Part shown: in pieces, positions 1 through 9,154 of the stretch
Layout: every line of letters begins with the position of its first letter
Numbering within the stretch: the first letter of the stretch is position 1
From: Clostridia bacterium
Lineage (GTDB): Bacteria > Bacillota > Clostridia > Lachnospirales > Anaerotignaceae
Direction: 5' to 3'
NCBI GenBank assembly: GCA_022651385.1
Contig: JALCQR010000004.1
Location: 147,554-211,553, forward strand
DNA: 64,000 nucleotides
Notes under the pieces: model-generated
Databases searched by the model: none
What the model was told of the DNA's origin: nothing
Seen by the model: the letters and a program-made list of their open reading frames with translations, nothing else
Made by a program: the position numbers and the translations under genes

Positions 1-120
1 AATGTGTTCATTTGAAACCTTATTTTTTTAAGTTTTATGGGTAATATAAATTATGTTTTATAAGTGCCAAACGGTATTTATATTTACTTTATTATAAACC
101 TATTTTTGAGGTGACAAAGC

Positions 121-1398
121 ATGTTTGTAGACAGAGTTAAAATCCATATTAAAGGCGGAAACGGCGGAAACGGTGTTGCTACATTTTTCCGTGCAAAGTA
201 TATAAGCCACGGCGGGCCTGACGGCGGAGACGGCGGACGCGGCGGCGATATTATATTTGAGGGAAACGCCAGTATGTCAACACTTATGGATTTCAGATAT
301 AAAAGACATTTCAGTGCCGAGCCCGGCACAGACGGAAGCAAAAGAAACTGTACAGGTGCAGACGGTCAGAGTGTTGTAATCAAGGTGCCTGTAGGCACAA
401 TTATAAGAGAAGCCGAAAGCGGTAGAATAATGGCCGATATTACAAAAGACGGCGAAAGAAAAACTATTATAAAAGGCGGCAGAGGCGGCAGAGGAAATCA
501 GCATTTTGCTACTCCTACCAGACAGGCACCGAGGTATGCTGAAAGAGGGCAGCTGTCAAAAGAGTACGATGTTATTCTGGAGCTTAAACTAATAGCGGAC
601 GTAGGAATAATAGGTTTTCCAAATGTTGGGAAAAGCACTTTGCTTTCTATGGTTACAAATGCGAATCCAAAGATAGCAAACTATCATTTTACAACTCTTG
701 CTCCAAATCTTGGCGTTGTAGAGCATAGAAAGGGAGCAAATTTTGTTATGGCCGACATACCTGGGCTTGTAGAAGGCGCAAGCGAAGGAGTTGGTCTCGG
801 ACATGAGTTTTTAAGGCACGTTGAAAGAACAAAAGTTTTAATTCATGTTGTAGATGCGGCTGCTATTGAAGGAAAAGATCCGATTAATGATATAAAAAAG
901 ATAAATTCAGAATTAGAGGCATATAATCCGGAGCTTCTTAAAAGACCGCAGATTATTGCGGCAAACAAGATTGACATTCCCGAAGCAGCGGCAAACGTAA
1001 AGCGGCTCAAGGAATATTTTGAGCCTAAAGGTTATAAGGTTTTTCCTATTTCGGCAGCAACTAATAAAGGTCTTGACGAGCTTATAGAAGCAACTGCAGA
1101 GATACTTAAAAATTATCCTGACGATATTGTATTTGAAGAAGATTTTGAAGAATACGATGAGCCGGAAATCGATTCAGCACCTTTTGAAATAGAAGTTGTT
1201 GACAATAACTATTATATAGTTACAGGTGTCGGAGTAGAAAAAATGATAGGGTATACTAACATTGATACCGAAAAAGGATTTGCTTTCTTCCAGAAATACC
1301 TTAGAGAAAAGGGCATAATAGCTGCTCTTGAGGAAAAGGGTATAAAAGAAGGAGATACTGTAAAAATATATGACCTTGAGTTTGAATATTTTAAATAA
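121..1398 (+). CDS. obgE: Obg family GTPase (ObgE/CgtA)
   Basis: Essential ribosome-associated GTPase involved in 50S assembly and stress control. Residues 1-158 are the glycine-rich Obg fold (runs of GGxGG between residues 12 and 130). The G domain follows with P-loop GFPNVGKST near residue 165, DIPG as G3 and NKID as G4. The last ~85 residues match the OCT domain found in Firmicute Obg proteins. At 425 aa it is full length for that type. The ATG is preceded by GAGGTG seven bases upstream. yhbY follows after 18 bases, a common pairing. The rplU-rpmA genes that often precede obg are not visible in the 120 bases before it. Confidence 0.97.
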   Translation: MFVDRVKIHIKGGNGGNGVATFFRAKYISHGGPDGGDGGRGGDIIFEGNASMSTLMDFRYKRHFSAEPGTDGSKRNCTGADGQSVVIKVPVGTIIREAESGRIMADITKDGERKTIIKGGRGGRGNQHFATPTRQAPRYAERGQLSKEYDVILELKLIADVGIIGFPNVGKSTLLSMVTNANPKIANYHFTTLAPNLGVVEHRKGANFVMADIPGLVEGASEGVGLGHEFLRHVERTKVLIHVVDAAAIEGKDPINDIKKINSELEAYNPELLKRPQIIAANKIDIPEAAANVKRLKEYFEPKGYKVFPISAATNKGLDELIEATAEILKNYPDDIVFEEDFEEYDEPEIDSAPFEIEVVDNNYYIVTGVGVEKMIGYTNIDTEKGFAFFQKYLREKGIIAALEEKGIKEGDTVKIYDLEFEYFK

Positions 1399-1416
1399 CT
1401 AATAAAGGAGTATTTT

Positions 1417-1710
1417 ATGCTTACAAGTAAACAAAGAGCGTTTTTAAGAAGTATGGCAAATACAATTCCTTCAATATTTCATATTGGAAAAAGCGGCGTT
1501 ACGCCGGAGCTTACGGAAAGTTTTGGTCAGGCTCTTGAAGCAAGGGAACTTGTTAAAGCAAATGTCCTTGACAACAATTTGCTTGACGCAAGAAGTGTAG
1601 CTCAGACTATTGCAGACAGAACACATGCTGACATTGTGCAGGTAATCGGAAGCAGGTTTGTACTTTACAGAAAAGCAAAAAATCCTGTTATTGAATTACC
1701 CAAATTATAA
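1417..1710 (+). CDS. yhbY: YhbY family RNA-binding protein (CRM domain)
   Basis: Small CRM-domain protein that binds pre-50S ribosomal particles in relatives. The sequence opens with LTSKQRAFLRSMAN and contains the family's GKSGVTPEL stretch and a C-terminal IGSRFVLYRK strand. The length, 97 aa, is normal. AAAGGAG lies just upstream of the ATG. It is co-transcribed with obgE and closed by a strong terminator, so it belongs to the housekeeping unit and not to the motility island that follows. Confidence 0.93.
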   Translation: MLTSKQRAFLRSMANTIPSIFHIGKSGVTPELTESFGQALEARELVKANVLDNNLLDARSVAQTIADRTHADIVQVIGSRFVLYRKAKNPVIELPKL

Positions 1711-1726
1711 ATTCTAAACACTTTAA

Positions 1727-1770
1727 ATAGTGTCTGTGTCTTAAATTTTAAGCACAGGCGCTATTTTTTT
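1727..1770 (+). terminator. Rho-independent terminator after yhbY
   Basis: A 12-bp stem (ATAGTGTCTGTG pairing with CACAGGCGCTAT, two G-U pairs) is followed by seven T residues. It ends the obgE-yhbY unit. Confidence 0.9.
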
Positions 1771-1794
1771 ATACAAATAAGTAAAAAACAAAAA

Positions 1795-1827
1795 ACAGGG
1801 CAAAAACACTTAAAGTTCTTACCCTGT
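1795..1827 (-). terminator. Terminator for the minus-strand chemoreceptor gene
   Basis: Read on the minus strand, ACAGGG...CCCTGT forms the base of a hairpin with a long loop. It is followed by T-rich sequence (TTTTTTG, TTTTTT). It lies just downstream of the chemoreceptor stop codon at 1860. Confidence 0.65.
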
Positions 1828-1859
1828 CTTATTTATGTTTTTATGTATGATAAATTTAA

Positions 1860-3656
1860 TTATACATCTTTTTCATCTTTATCATTGATATTATCAATAT
1901 CATCTATTGTTTCTGTATCTTCATCTGTTACATCTGTTATTGTATCATCATTATCTAAACTGTCAGTTTCATCTTCGTTTCCTTTAAGTTTAAATTTAGA
2001 TACCATAGATTTCAGCATATTGGCCTGAGCAGAAAGTTCCTCGCTCGAAGCTGCACTTTCTTCGGCAGTAGCGGAGTTAGTCTGTATAACGCTTGAAATT
2101 TGGTTAACACCGATATTAATCTGGTCGATAGATGTTGACTGAGCCTCGGATGATTCTGCTATTTTATCAACAAGCTGTGATACCGCATATGCTTTCTTTG
2201 ATATTTGGTCAAGATATTTTCCGGTTTCAGAAACCATTTTATCTCCTTTATCAATGGCTTTAAGTGTTGTTTGTATAAGCTCGGTAGTATCTTTAGCAGC
2301 CATAGCGCTTTTATTTGCAAGATTTCTAACTTCATCAGCAACTACTGCAAACCCTTTTCCGGCTTCTCCGGCTCTTGCGGCCTCAACGGCAGCATTAAGT
2401 GAAAGAATATTTGTTTGGAAAGCTATATCATCTATAGTCTTAATAATTTTTTGAATTTCACCTGATGTGCTGGCAATTTCATCCATTGATGAAACAAGCT
2501 TTTTCATCTGCTCATTTCCCTGCAATATCTGTTTTGTAGTGTCTTCCATATTAACTTTAGCCTGTTTTGCACTGACTGAATTTTCTTTAACTCTTTCAGA
2601 TACTTCAGTTATAGATGCAGCCAATTCCTCAGATGAACTTGCTTGCTCAGTTGCACCCTGAGACAATGCCTGAGCACTTGCAGATATCTGCTCAGAACCT
2701 GAAGCTACCTGGTCTGCCGAAATACTTATCTGTGAGAGATTATCACTGAGAGAATCTACAATTTGTTCCATTGAGTCTTTAATAGGAGCAAAGTCATTAA
2801 TATATTCCTTATCACTGCTAACTGTCATATCACCTTTTGATATACGTCCCAAGACAGTACTCATATCTGTAATATAACCCTGAAGATTACTGATTAATGT
2901 ACGTATGCTGTCCGACAGCATTCCAATCTCATCTTTTGAATTGTATTTAACTTCGGCATCCAATTTACCTTCGGAAAGAAGTTTTGCTGCTTCCTCAATT
3001 TCTTTTACAGGTTTGACTATACTTCCTATTATTGAAGTACAGAGAACTACTGCTATCAATAATGAGATAACTGAACACAATGCTATAATTGTAATTGCTT
3101 TTGTTTCTGATGTTTTAATATTATCGGAATAGCTGTTACCAACGGTTTTGGCAGATTCGGCTAACTCGTTGGATAATTTATATACCTCCTCGGCAACAGG
3201 AGAATATCTTGAGTTATAAATATCAAGAGCGGTTTCATAATTGCCTTCGCCTATGTTAATAAAAATCTCTTGTCTTGCATCCTTCATTTTTGTTTTTCTT
3301 TGTATAATTTGACTGAGCCTGCTGCGGTTAACCTGCAAAGAAAGATTATCTTTAAGATAAGCAATATCGCTATTGACATTATTATAAGCAGTATCCATAT
3401 CTTTTTGATATTGCTGCAAGTTGCCTTTATTATCTTTAAGCAAAGCAGATGCAAGATCCTTTTCACTTGTCTGTATTGAATTCTGCAAGTCAAAGGTGTA
3501 CTGGCATGACTTATATGGCCCGTTATAAAACCCCGTAAATGAATCTGATATTGTGTTCATACCGTATACGATAGAAATTATAATTGAACCGAAACATAAA
3601 ATTAAAACAACACAAAAAGTTAAAACAAGCTTTTTGCCGATGGATAAATTTTTCAT
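1860..3656 (-). CDS. Membrane methyl-accepting chemotaxis protein
   Basis: Transmembrane chemoreceptor feeding CheA/CheW. From the chosen ATG it has 598 residues: TM1 near 9-31, a ~150-residue helical extracellular region resembling four-helix-bundle (4HB_MCP) sensors, TM2 near 185-207, a HAMP domain, then the signalling coiled coil. The hairpin tip reads [39 protein letters not shown], split here only by residue identity with the MCP consensus. A longer frame upstream exists, but GGAGGA six bases before the ATG at 3656 fixes the start there. The very acidic C-terminal tail ([14 protein letters not shown] and beyond) is unusual. The ligand cannot be predicted. Confidence 0.93.
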   Translation of the reverse strand: MKNLSIGKKLVLTFCVVLILCFGSIIISIVYGMNTISDSFTGFYNGPYKSCQYTFDLQNSIQTSEKDLASALLKDNKGNLQQYQKDMDTAYNNVNSDIAYLKDNLSLQVNRSRLSQIIQRKTKMKDARQEIFINIGEGNYETALDIYNSRYSPVAEEVYKLSNELAESAKTVGNSYSDNIKTSETKAITIIALCSVISLLIAVVLCTSIIGSIVKPVKEIEEAAKLLSEGKLDAEVKYNSKDEIGMLSDSIRTLISNLQGYITDMSTVLGRISKGDMTVSSDKEYINDFAPIKDSMEQIVDSLSDNLSQISISADQVASGSEQISASAQALSQGATEQASSSEELAASITEVSERVKENSVSAKQAKVNMEDTTKQILQGNEQMKKLVSSMDEIASTSGEIQKIIKTIDDIAFQTNILSLNAAVEAARAGEAGKGFAVVADEVRNLANKSAMAAKDTTELIQTTLKAIDKGDKMVSETGKYLDQISKKAYAVSQLVDKIAESSEAQSTSIDQINIGVNQISSVIQTNSATAEESAASSEELSAQANMLKSMVSKFKLKGNEDETDSLDNDDTITDVTDEDTETIDDIDNINDKDEKDV

Positions 3657-4050
3657 ACGTCTTCCTCCATATTCCAATATTGTCATAAAAAATAAAATTG
3701 CGTATCTCTTTGTATATGGAGATAGCATAAAAACTTTGTTGATTTATTGTAGTTCATGATAGTTAATTTTTTGTAACAAAAATTCTATCTAAATATCATA
3801 ACTTAAAACATTAGCTTAAGTAAGTTACGCTAAAAGTTATAGTATAAATATTCATGTCATAAATCAACGATTTTAAAATTAGACTTTATTTATAAGAGTA
3901 AAGCGGCTAATTAAAATACACATATTAAAAAGTTTGTGGGCATGCATATGTCGCTTTTCCTCGAATTTTGTAACTACATAAAAAATATCGACAAATTTGC
4001 TTCTACATTAAGAGTTTGTTTAAAAAAAAATAACTTTTAATAAGTAAGCA

Positions 4051-4077
4051 CAAATTTTAATTCTAAAAAACCGATAT
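4051..4077 (+). promoter_or_regulatory. Sigma-28-like promoter candidate
   Basis: CAAA, 15 bases, then ACCGATAT, against the consensus TAAA-N15-GCCGATAA. It reads toward the soluble chemoreceptor at 4467 but lies ~390 bases away. Pattern match only. Confidence 0.4.
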
Positions 4078-4229
4078 TGGCAAAACGTAACAAAAAGAAA
4101 AAATAACCAAATAATTTAAAAAAAGATGTAACCTTTAAATAGATGACGATTTTGCATAATTATAAGCATATTAAATGATATTTTAGAAAAATATATTTTT
4201 TTGTAGCCATGATATTTGAACTTATATAT

Positions 4230-4257
4230 TAAAATATTTATAATTTAATGCCGATTT
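4230..4257 (+). promoter_or_regulatory. Second sigma-28-like promoter candidate
   Basis: TAAA, 16 bases, then GCCGATTT. The -10 keeps the GCCGAT core. It reads toward the soluble chemoreceptor gene. Confidence 0.4.
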
Positions 4258-4351
4258 TAGACAAACATTATGTATATTATTTACAATTATTGGTACAAAT
4301 GTATATTCAATGATAATTATTACCAAAAATCGACAAATATCGATACTACTA

Positions 4352-4380
4352 TTGTATTATTTGTGATGTGAGTATATAAT
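4352..4380 (+). promoter_or_regulatory. Sigma-A promoter for the soluble chemoreceptor
   Basis: TTGTAT, 17 bases, TATAAT. The -10 matches the consensus perfectly and the spacing is ideal, ~87 bases before the coding start. A TTTGTCGAT element (minus strand, 4329-4340) ends 12 bases upstream of the -35 and resembles a Spo0A box (TGTCGAA). Confidence 0.65.
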
Positions 4381-4466
4381 TAAAAAAAATTTGTGGGCTG
4401 CACTAATAAAACAAAAGCTAAATTTTTGTAAATCGTGGTATTAATTAATGAATTTTAAGTTTACTC

Positions 4467-5960
4467 TTGTATAATAAAATTTTTGCAAAGAGGGTACCAT
4501 TTGCCCGATTACATTATGTTCCAGTATGCTTTAAAAATAAAATGAAAGAAGATGATAAAGTGTTATTTTCAAAAAAAAATCAAGATAAGTATAGTGATAA
4601 TGAGAACTTGACGAAGGCAGCAAAGGCTGTTAAAAATGCCAAAAATAATGACAAAAATTCAACCAATATATTTAAGGGAATTTTTAATCTTGCCACAATG
4701 ATTAGCGATTTCAGCATTAAATTATCTTTATATGGAAGTAAAATCAAGGATTCTTCAGATAATTTAAACACTATGTTTAATGGTGTATCTTCGGCATCAG
4801 AGGAAATCTCAACTTCGACAAACCAAATTGTCAATACTAATTCTGATTTATATGTTGCTATGAACAGTATTTCGGATGATGTAAAGGCTCTAAATCAAAA
4901 TACTGAGAAAAATAACGAGATTATTAAAAGTATAGAATCTGAAAATAATGAAATGGTAGCCTTTTCAAATGACATGGATCAGAGTGTTCAGGATCTTTTA
5001 AACGTTATGAGCAAGGTAAATGAGTCTGTTAAGGTTATAAATAAAATATCCGATCAGACAAAACTTTTAGCTTTAAACGCGGCTATTGAAGCAGCAAGAG
5101 CCGGAGCAGCAGGAAGGGGTTTTTCTGTTGTTGCCGAAGAAATAAGAGCCTTGGCTGATTCGACGAAAAAACTTACTTCAAGTATTGATGACCTTATGGT
5201 TGATATGAATAAGGCCTCAAACAAGAGTCAGACAAGCGTTACCAAAACATTGGATTCAATCAAAAAGATTGGCGAAAGCATTAAAACTGTTTCTGGAAGT
5301 ATGGAAAAAAGCACCGATGCTACGGAAAACATAACTAATCGTATTTCAAAAGCGGCTGAGATGAGCAAAGGCATGAATGAATCACTGCAGGAATCATTTG
5401 CGGCTTTGGAGTCTGTAAACAATGATTTGCAGAATCTATCAATGTCATCCGATGAACTTAAAAATATAAGTGGTTCTATAAATGAAATTTCAACGGTTAT
5501 GAATTCAATTGAAGAAAATGTAAATAATCTTTCGATTACTTCAGGCAAAATGGTTGAAAACAAAGCTTCGGGATTTTCAAACGACGATTTTATTGAGACT
5601 ATTGGAAATGCTATAAGCGCTCACAAAAAGTGGGTGTTAAGCGTTAAAAATATGGCCCAGTCTATGAGTGTAATTCCAATACAGACAAATGAGCATAAAT
5701 GCGGATTTGGACATTTTTACTACTCTATTAAAGTATCATCCCAAAAACTTGCCCCAATATGGGAAGGCATAGAGGGACTTCACCACGATTTACATAAAAA
5801 AGGAGCACTTGTAATTAGCTGTGTTGAAAAGAACGACAAAAAAGGAGCTTTAAATGCAGCAAATGAGGCTGAAAAGCTTTCAAAAATTATTATAGAGAAG
5901 TTTGAACTTATGATTAAAATAGCCAATGAAATGAGTAAATATAGAGAATTGGTTTTCTGA
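4467..5960 (+). CDS. Soluble chemoreceptor with C-terminal CZB zinc-binding domain
   Basis: Cytoplasmic MCP-type receptor without transmembrane segments. The signalling tip ([19 protein letters not shown]... near residues 193-232) is a good match to the MCP consensus. The last ~110 residues form a CZB domain. It has His in SAHKKW (~387), [10 protein letters not shown] (~410-416, His and Cys) and LHHDLH (~438-443), giving the 3-His/1-Cys zinc site known from CZB chemoreceptors and diguanylate cyclases that sense zinc or hypochlorous acid. The start is uncertain: the frame opens with TTG at 4467 without a clear ribosome site, and an ATG at 4542 (MKEDDKV) would remove 25 residues. The neighbouring hemerythrin fits a redox- or metal-sensing role. 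Confidence 0.9.
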   Translation: MYNKIFAKRVPFARLHYVPVCFKNKMKEDDKVLFSKKNQDKYSDNENLTKAAKAVKNAKNNDKNSTNIFKGIFNLATMISDFSIKLSLYGSKIKDSSDNLNTMFNGVSSASEEISTSTNQIVNTNSDLYVAMNSISDDVKALNQNTEKNNEIIKSIESENNEMVAFSNDMDQSVQDLLNVMSKVNESVKVINKISDQTKLLALNAAIEAARAGAAGRGFSVVAEEIRALADSTKKLTSSIDDLMVDMNKASNKSQTSVTKTLDSIKKIGESIKTVSGSMEKSTDATENITNRISKAAEMSKGMNESLQESFAALESVNNDLQNLSMSSDELKNISGSINEISTVMNSIEENVNNLSITSGKMVENKASGFSNDDFIETIGNAISAHKKWVLSVKNMAQSMSVIPIQTNEHKCGFGHFYYSIKVSSQKLAPIWEGIEGLHHDLHKKGALVISCVEKNDKKGALNAANEAEKLSKIIIEKFELMIKIANEMSKYRELVF

Positions 5961-5985
5961 GACAATAAAATGTTTAAGGCTTGAA

Positions 5986-6020
5986 TTATGTCCTGTAATT
6001 ATAAACAGGACATAAATTTT
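5986..6020 (+). terminator. Terminator after the CZB chemoreceptor
   Basis: A perfect 11-bp stem (TTATGTCCTGT/ACAGGACATAA) with an 8-base loop is followed by ATTTT. Confidence 0.8.
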
Positions 6021-6048
6021 GAACAACTTTTTTCTATTACAATAATAT
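6019..6048 (+). promoter_or_regulatory. Probable sigma-A promoter for hemerythrin-cheX
   Basis: TTGAAC, 18 bases, TAATAT, ending 38 bases before the hemerythrin ATG. The -35 overlaps the T-tract of the preceding terminator. Confidence 0.5.
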
Positions 6049-6086
6049 TTAAAGTAAAGCTTTTATTTATTTAACAGGAAAGAAGG

Positions 6087-6521
6087 ATGAGCATGCTTTG
6101 GAAAGACAAGTATGAACTTGGAGTACCTTTGATTGATAGACAACACAAAGAGTTATTTAAACGTGTTGAGGAGTTTATTGTAACTTTACGTTCAAGTGCC
6201 TCATGGGAGGATAAGCTGCAGCGTGTAGACGAAACACTTGAATTTATGAAAGGATATGTTGTGGAACATTTCCATGACGAGGAAGAATATCAAAAAAAGA
6301 TAGGCTATCCCGGATATAATGAGCATAGAAAAATACATGCTGATATGGTAAAGTATGTTGTTAATGCATCAAAGGAATATGAGCAGGGAAACCACAGCGA
6401 GGTATATATGCAGCAGTTAGCTGGGAAACTTCTTTCATGGCTTATTAATCATGTTGCGGCAGAGGATCAGCGCATTGCAAAATATGCTATAGAGAAGGGA
6501 GTGGCCAACGATGAGCAATGA
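6087..6521 (+). CDS. Bacteriohemerythrin
   Basis: Four-helix di-iron oxygen-binding protein, stand-alone, 144 aa. All seven expected iron ligands are visible: His20 (DRQHKEL), His61 and Glu65 (EHFHDEE), His80 and His84 (HRKIH), His122 and Asp127 (NHVAAED). In motile bacteria such proteins carry or sense oxygen and often sit beside chemoreceptors. Here it follows a CZB chemoreceptor and overlaps cheX by 11 bases, so the two are probably translationally coupled. AGGAAAGAAGG precedes the ATG. Confidence 0.93.
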   Translation: MSMLWKDKYELGVPLIDRQHKELFKRVEEFIVTLRSSASWEDKLQRVDETLEFMKGYVVEHFHDEEEYQKKIGYPGYNEHRKIHADMVKYVVNASKEYEQGNHSEVYMQQLAGKLLSWLINHVAAEDQRIAKYAIEKGVANDEQ

Positions 6522-6963
6522 TATTTTTTCACCGTTTTTGGATGCAACTCGTAGTGTATTTAAGCTTATGTTTGATATTTCGGATGTAAACGAGCTCCCG
6601 ATTGAGAATTTTAAATTTAACGATGCTGTTATTATATGTATCGGCGTTACTGGTGATCTTGAGGGAAACATAGTATATAAGTTTCCTCGCAACACATCTT
6701 TAACTATGGTGAACATAATGAGCGGTATGGAAATAGAATCGGTTGATGATTTTGTAACGTCGGCTATTTCTGAAATAGCAAATATTATTAGCGGAAATGT
6801 CGTAACTATGTTTACGGAAAAAAATGTTAAATGTGATATACTTCCACCTGTACTTGGAAACACCGAAGATGACAAGACATATGCTTTAACTAATGATTTT
6901 TGCGTGTCAACCTCTATTGGCAAGGTTTGTATTGACATAAGGCTTAATCAAAAAAACAAATAA
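6511..6963 (+). CDS. cheX: CheX-family CheY-P phosphatase
   Basis: 150-aa single-domain CheC/CheX/FliY-superfamily protein that dephosphorylates CheY-P. The ExxN catalytic motif is present in SEIANIISGN (residues ~89-98), embedded in the characteristic helix after DDFVTSAIS. Only one such motif is present, as in CheX and unlike the two of CheC. It overlaps the hemerythrin gene. It adds a third CheC-family protein to this window besides CheC and FliY. Confidence 0.88.
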   Translation: MSNDIFSPFLDATRSVFKLMFDISDVNELPIENFKFNDAVIICIGVTGDLEGNIVYKFPRNTSLTMVNIMSGMEIESVDDFVTSAISEIANIISGNVVTMFTEKNVKCDILPPVLGNTEDDKTYALTNDFCVSTSIGKVCIDIRLNQKNK

Positions 6964-6976
6964 GCAAAGAAATTTT

Positions 6977-7012
6977 AAGGCGTATCATTTTGTTAAGTAG
7001 ATGGTATGCCTT
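6977..7012 (+). terminator. Terminator after cheX
   Basis: A 12-bp stem, AAGGCGTATCAT with ATGGTATGCCTT (two wobble pairs), 12-base loop, then T-rich sequence. Confidence 0.7.
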
Positions 7013-7178
7013 ATTGTGTCTTATTTTTAATATTGCACTATATTACATTTTTTGGCTGTTTTATTACCACGTTTTAACATATATTTCACCAACTGAAAAA
7101 TTGGGCGCTGTTTTTAAGATAAATTATTTTAAACACAGACTGACTCATATTTAAGGCCTGAAAATATTAGGTCTAATA

Positions 7179-7230
7179 TTGTCGAATTCTGTAAAGATTT
7201 GTTGAAATTTGGCTTGCGATGTGGTAATAT
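7179..7230 (+). promoter_or_regulatory. Sigma-A promoter of the late fla/che operon with a Spo0A-box-like element
   Basis: TTGAAA at 7202-7207, a 17-base spacer and TAATAT at 7225-7230 form a strong sigma-A promoter. TTGTCGAATT at 7179-7188 contains the exact 0A-box core TGTCGAA and ends 13 bases before the -35, a position where Spo0A could touch RNA polymerase. It drives fliK and probably the following genes down to flhA and sigD. Binding by Spo0A is an inference. Confidence 0.65.
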
Positions 7231-7358
7231 TTACATATACTTAGTTCACTTTTATGTGATTTGTGTGATTTTAATTATTTTGGTCAGAAAAAGAAAAATC
7301 TGAAATAACATTTAAAAAATGTGACTTTACATGAAAAAAAGAAGGAGGTGAAAAAAGA

Positions 7359-8645
7359 ATGAATGTTAGTGCTGTTCAAAGCAACGATATTAACACTAAA
7401 ACTGCAAAAGTATCCACTGCAAAAAGCGATACTGATGGAAGCACAAAGTTTAAGGATCTTATCAAAAGCAAAACTACTAAAAAAACAGAAAATAATGATA
7501 AGACTTCTATAAACAAAAAACAGAAAAAGACTGCTTCTGCAAAAGATGACTCAACTAAAGAAAACAATAAGACATCAAAATCTGAAGCAGCAGGCATGGA
7601 TTTGAATAATGTCTGCTCTTTTATTGAGGTTTTGTCTAAAAACGGCGAGGTTTACAGTTTTAGCCAAGGAGCTGTGATGGCTAATAGCGGCAGTAATAAC
7701 GGAGATTTAAAAACAAATGCTTTATCAAATACAGCTAATGCAACAGCTTTATCAAATGCAATGGCATCTGCAAACGCTGCAACGTCAAATGTAGTGGTAT
7801 CTGCAAACGCTGCAACGGCAAATACAGCTTCTACAAACGTTACAACGGCAAATGCTCAAAATAATATAAATACTTTAGTTAAATCAGCAAAAGAAGTTAA
7901 AACCGAGACATCTGAAGGAAAAGGCAGTTCTATTAAGAATGTAACTACCGCAGGCACTAAGATTAGTGAAAGCAAAGAAGAAACTTTGGTTGAACCTAAA
8001 AATGCGGAAAGCAGCAACACGTCTTTATCTTCATCAGATAATAAAACTTCTTCAATTGGTGATAAAAAGCTGAATAGTAAAACCAACTTAACTGAAAAAA
8101 ATAATTTGTCAAATGATAAAAGCAGCAATGTTGAAGTTTCAAAACCGCTGACTTTTAAACAAAATGAAGGGTTTATTACAATTAAGGTAGGCGAGCCTGT
8201 AACAACTAATACTTGGAAATCTGTATCTCAGGAAATAGGAAAAGCAATTGTTGAAAGCGTAAAAAATGGCAAAATAGAGAAATTAAACATAACCCTGAAT
8301 CCTAAAGAATTAGGAAAAATAAATGTTGAGTTTTCAGTTGATGATAAAAAGGTATTAGTAACACTTATTTGCAGCGATAACAATACAAAAACCCTTTTAT
8401 CTGACAATATGAGTGCATTATCAAAAATTGTACAGTCCAATTTAGGACATGAAACAGTTGTAAATGTTTATAGTGAGCAAAGCAGCGGACAGGAAAAAAC
8501 AAGCGAGAACTTTGATGGGGGAGGAAACAACGGCCATTACAGGGATGACTCTCAGCAAAATGGCAAACGTCGTAAGGAATCTGACTCGGATTTTATTCAG
8601 AAACTGCGTCTTGGAATATTGGATATGGACGACGTGAGAGTCTGA
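7359..8645 (+). CDS. fliK: Flagellar hook-length control protein FliK
   Basis: Secreted ruler that sets hook length and switches export specificity through FlhB. The 428-aa protein has a low-complexity N-terminal two thirds rich in Asn, Thr, Ala, Lys and Ser. A conserved C-terminal domain (~310-395) contains KLNITLNPKELGKINVEFSVDDKKVLVTL, the family signature LxPxxLGxVxV. GAAGGAGGTG precedes the ATG. The internal region at 7735-7855 contains near-repeats (ATSNVVVSANAAT-like units). flgD and flgE follow, the usual order. Confidence 0.93.
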   Translation: MNVSAVQSNDINTKTAKVSTAKSDTDGSTKFKDLIKSKTTKKTENNDKTSINKKQKKTASAKDDSTKENNKTSKSEAAGMDLNNVCSFIEVLSKNGEVYSFSQGAVMANSGSNNGDLKTNALSNTANATALSNAMASANAATSNVVVSANAATANTASTNVTTANAQNNINTLVKSAKEVKTETSEGKGSSIKNVTTAGTKISESKEETLVEPKNAESSNTSLSSSDNKTSSIGDKKLNSKTNLTEKNNLSNDKSSNVEVSKPLTFKQNEGFITIKVGEPVTTNTWKSVSQEIGKAIVESVKNGKIEKLNITLNPKELGKINVEFSVDDKKVLVTLICSDNNTKTLLSDNMSALSKIVQSNLGHETVVNVYSEQSSGQEKTSENFDGGGNNGHYRDDSQQNGKRRKESDSDFIQKLRLGILDMDDVRV

Positions 8646-8670
8646 CATCAAGTAGACCGTAAATAAAACT

Positions 8671-9114
8671 ATGAGTGATATTTCTATTAATGGAGTTAAT
8701 GCAAACTCTGCAGCTGCTGCTACCAGCACAACAAGCAAAAACACGCTTGATATGGATGACTTTTACAAGCTCATGGCTGCACAGCTTAAAAATCAGGATG
8801 TATCAAATCCAACTGATGAAAGCGATTTTATGAACCAAATGATGCAGATGGCTGTTATTTCAGCTATAAATACATTTACTGATATTTCAAAAACATCTTA
8901 TGCGGCATCTTTGGTTGGAAGAGACGTAACTATAGCCGATATAGGAAATGACGGCAAGCCAAAGGAAGTATACGGCACAGTGACTGCCACCGGAGTTTAT
9001 TCCGGAGAACAGGTAATATATGTAAACGACAATAGATATGCTCTTTCACAAATAATGGCTATAGGTAAACTTCCGGATACTGACAGCAGTTCCAACAGCT
9101 CATCATCCGGTTAA
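8671..9114 (+). CDS. flgD: Flagellar hook assembly protein FlgD
   Basis: Hook cap protein, 147 aa, lacking the large C-terminal Ig-like part of longer FlgD proteins, as in many Firmicutes. The N-terminal signature DMDDFYKLMAAQLKNQDVSNPTD is nearly consensus (LDxxdFLxLLvaQLknQDP), here with N in place of P-linked variation. The tail is serine-rich. The region just before the ATG lacks a clear ribosome site, so translation may depend on coupling with fliK, 25 bases upstream. Confidence 0.93.
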   Translation: MSDISINGVNANSAAAATSTTSKNTLDMDDFYKLMAAQLKNQDVSNPTDESDFMNQMMQMAVISAINTFTDISKTSYAASLVGRDVTIADIGNDGKPKEVYGTVTATGVYSGEQVIYVNDNRYALSQIMAIGKLPDTDSSSNSSSSG

Positions 9115-9154
9115 AGCGGTTAAATAAATTTACATATCGAAAGGGGCGTGTAGG

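Larger units (their letters stand above)
3657..4466. other. Long AT-rich intergenic region between divergent chemoreceptor genes
   Basis: 810 bases with no credible gene. It holds a good sigma-A promoter and two sigma-28-like promoters reading right (listed separately). It also has two TTTGTCGAT elements (on the minus strand at 3986-3997 and 4329-4340) and a near-repeat, TTTGTGGGCATGCA at 3933-3946 and TTTGTGGGCTGCA at 4390-4402. No riboswitch fold was recognised. Confidence 0.7.
6964..7358. other. Intergenic region before the fliK-flhA operon
   Basis: 395 bases without a gene. It contains a terminator at 6977-7012, a TTGTCGAATT element at 7179-7188, a sigma-A promoter at 7202-7230 and a ~120-base leader to fliK. 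Confidence 0.8.

Noticed and set aside
6435..6938. A 167-codon minus-strand frame opposite cheX
   Set aside because: It is antisense to a clear gene of known family, and its product is a hydrophobic mirror with no recognised motif.
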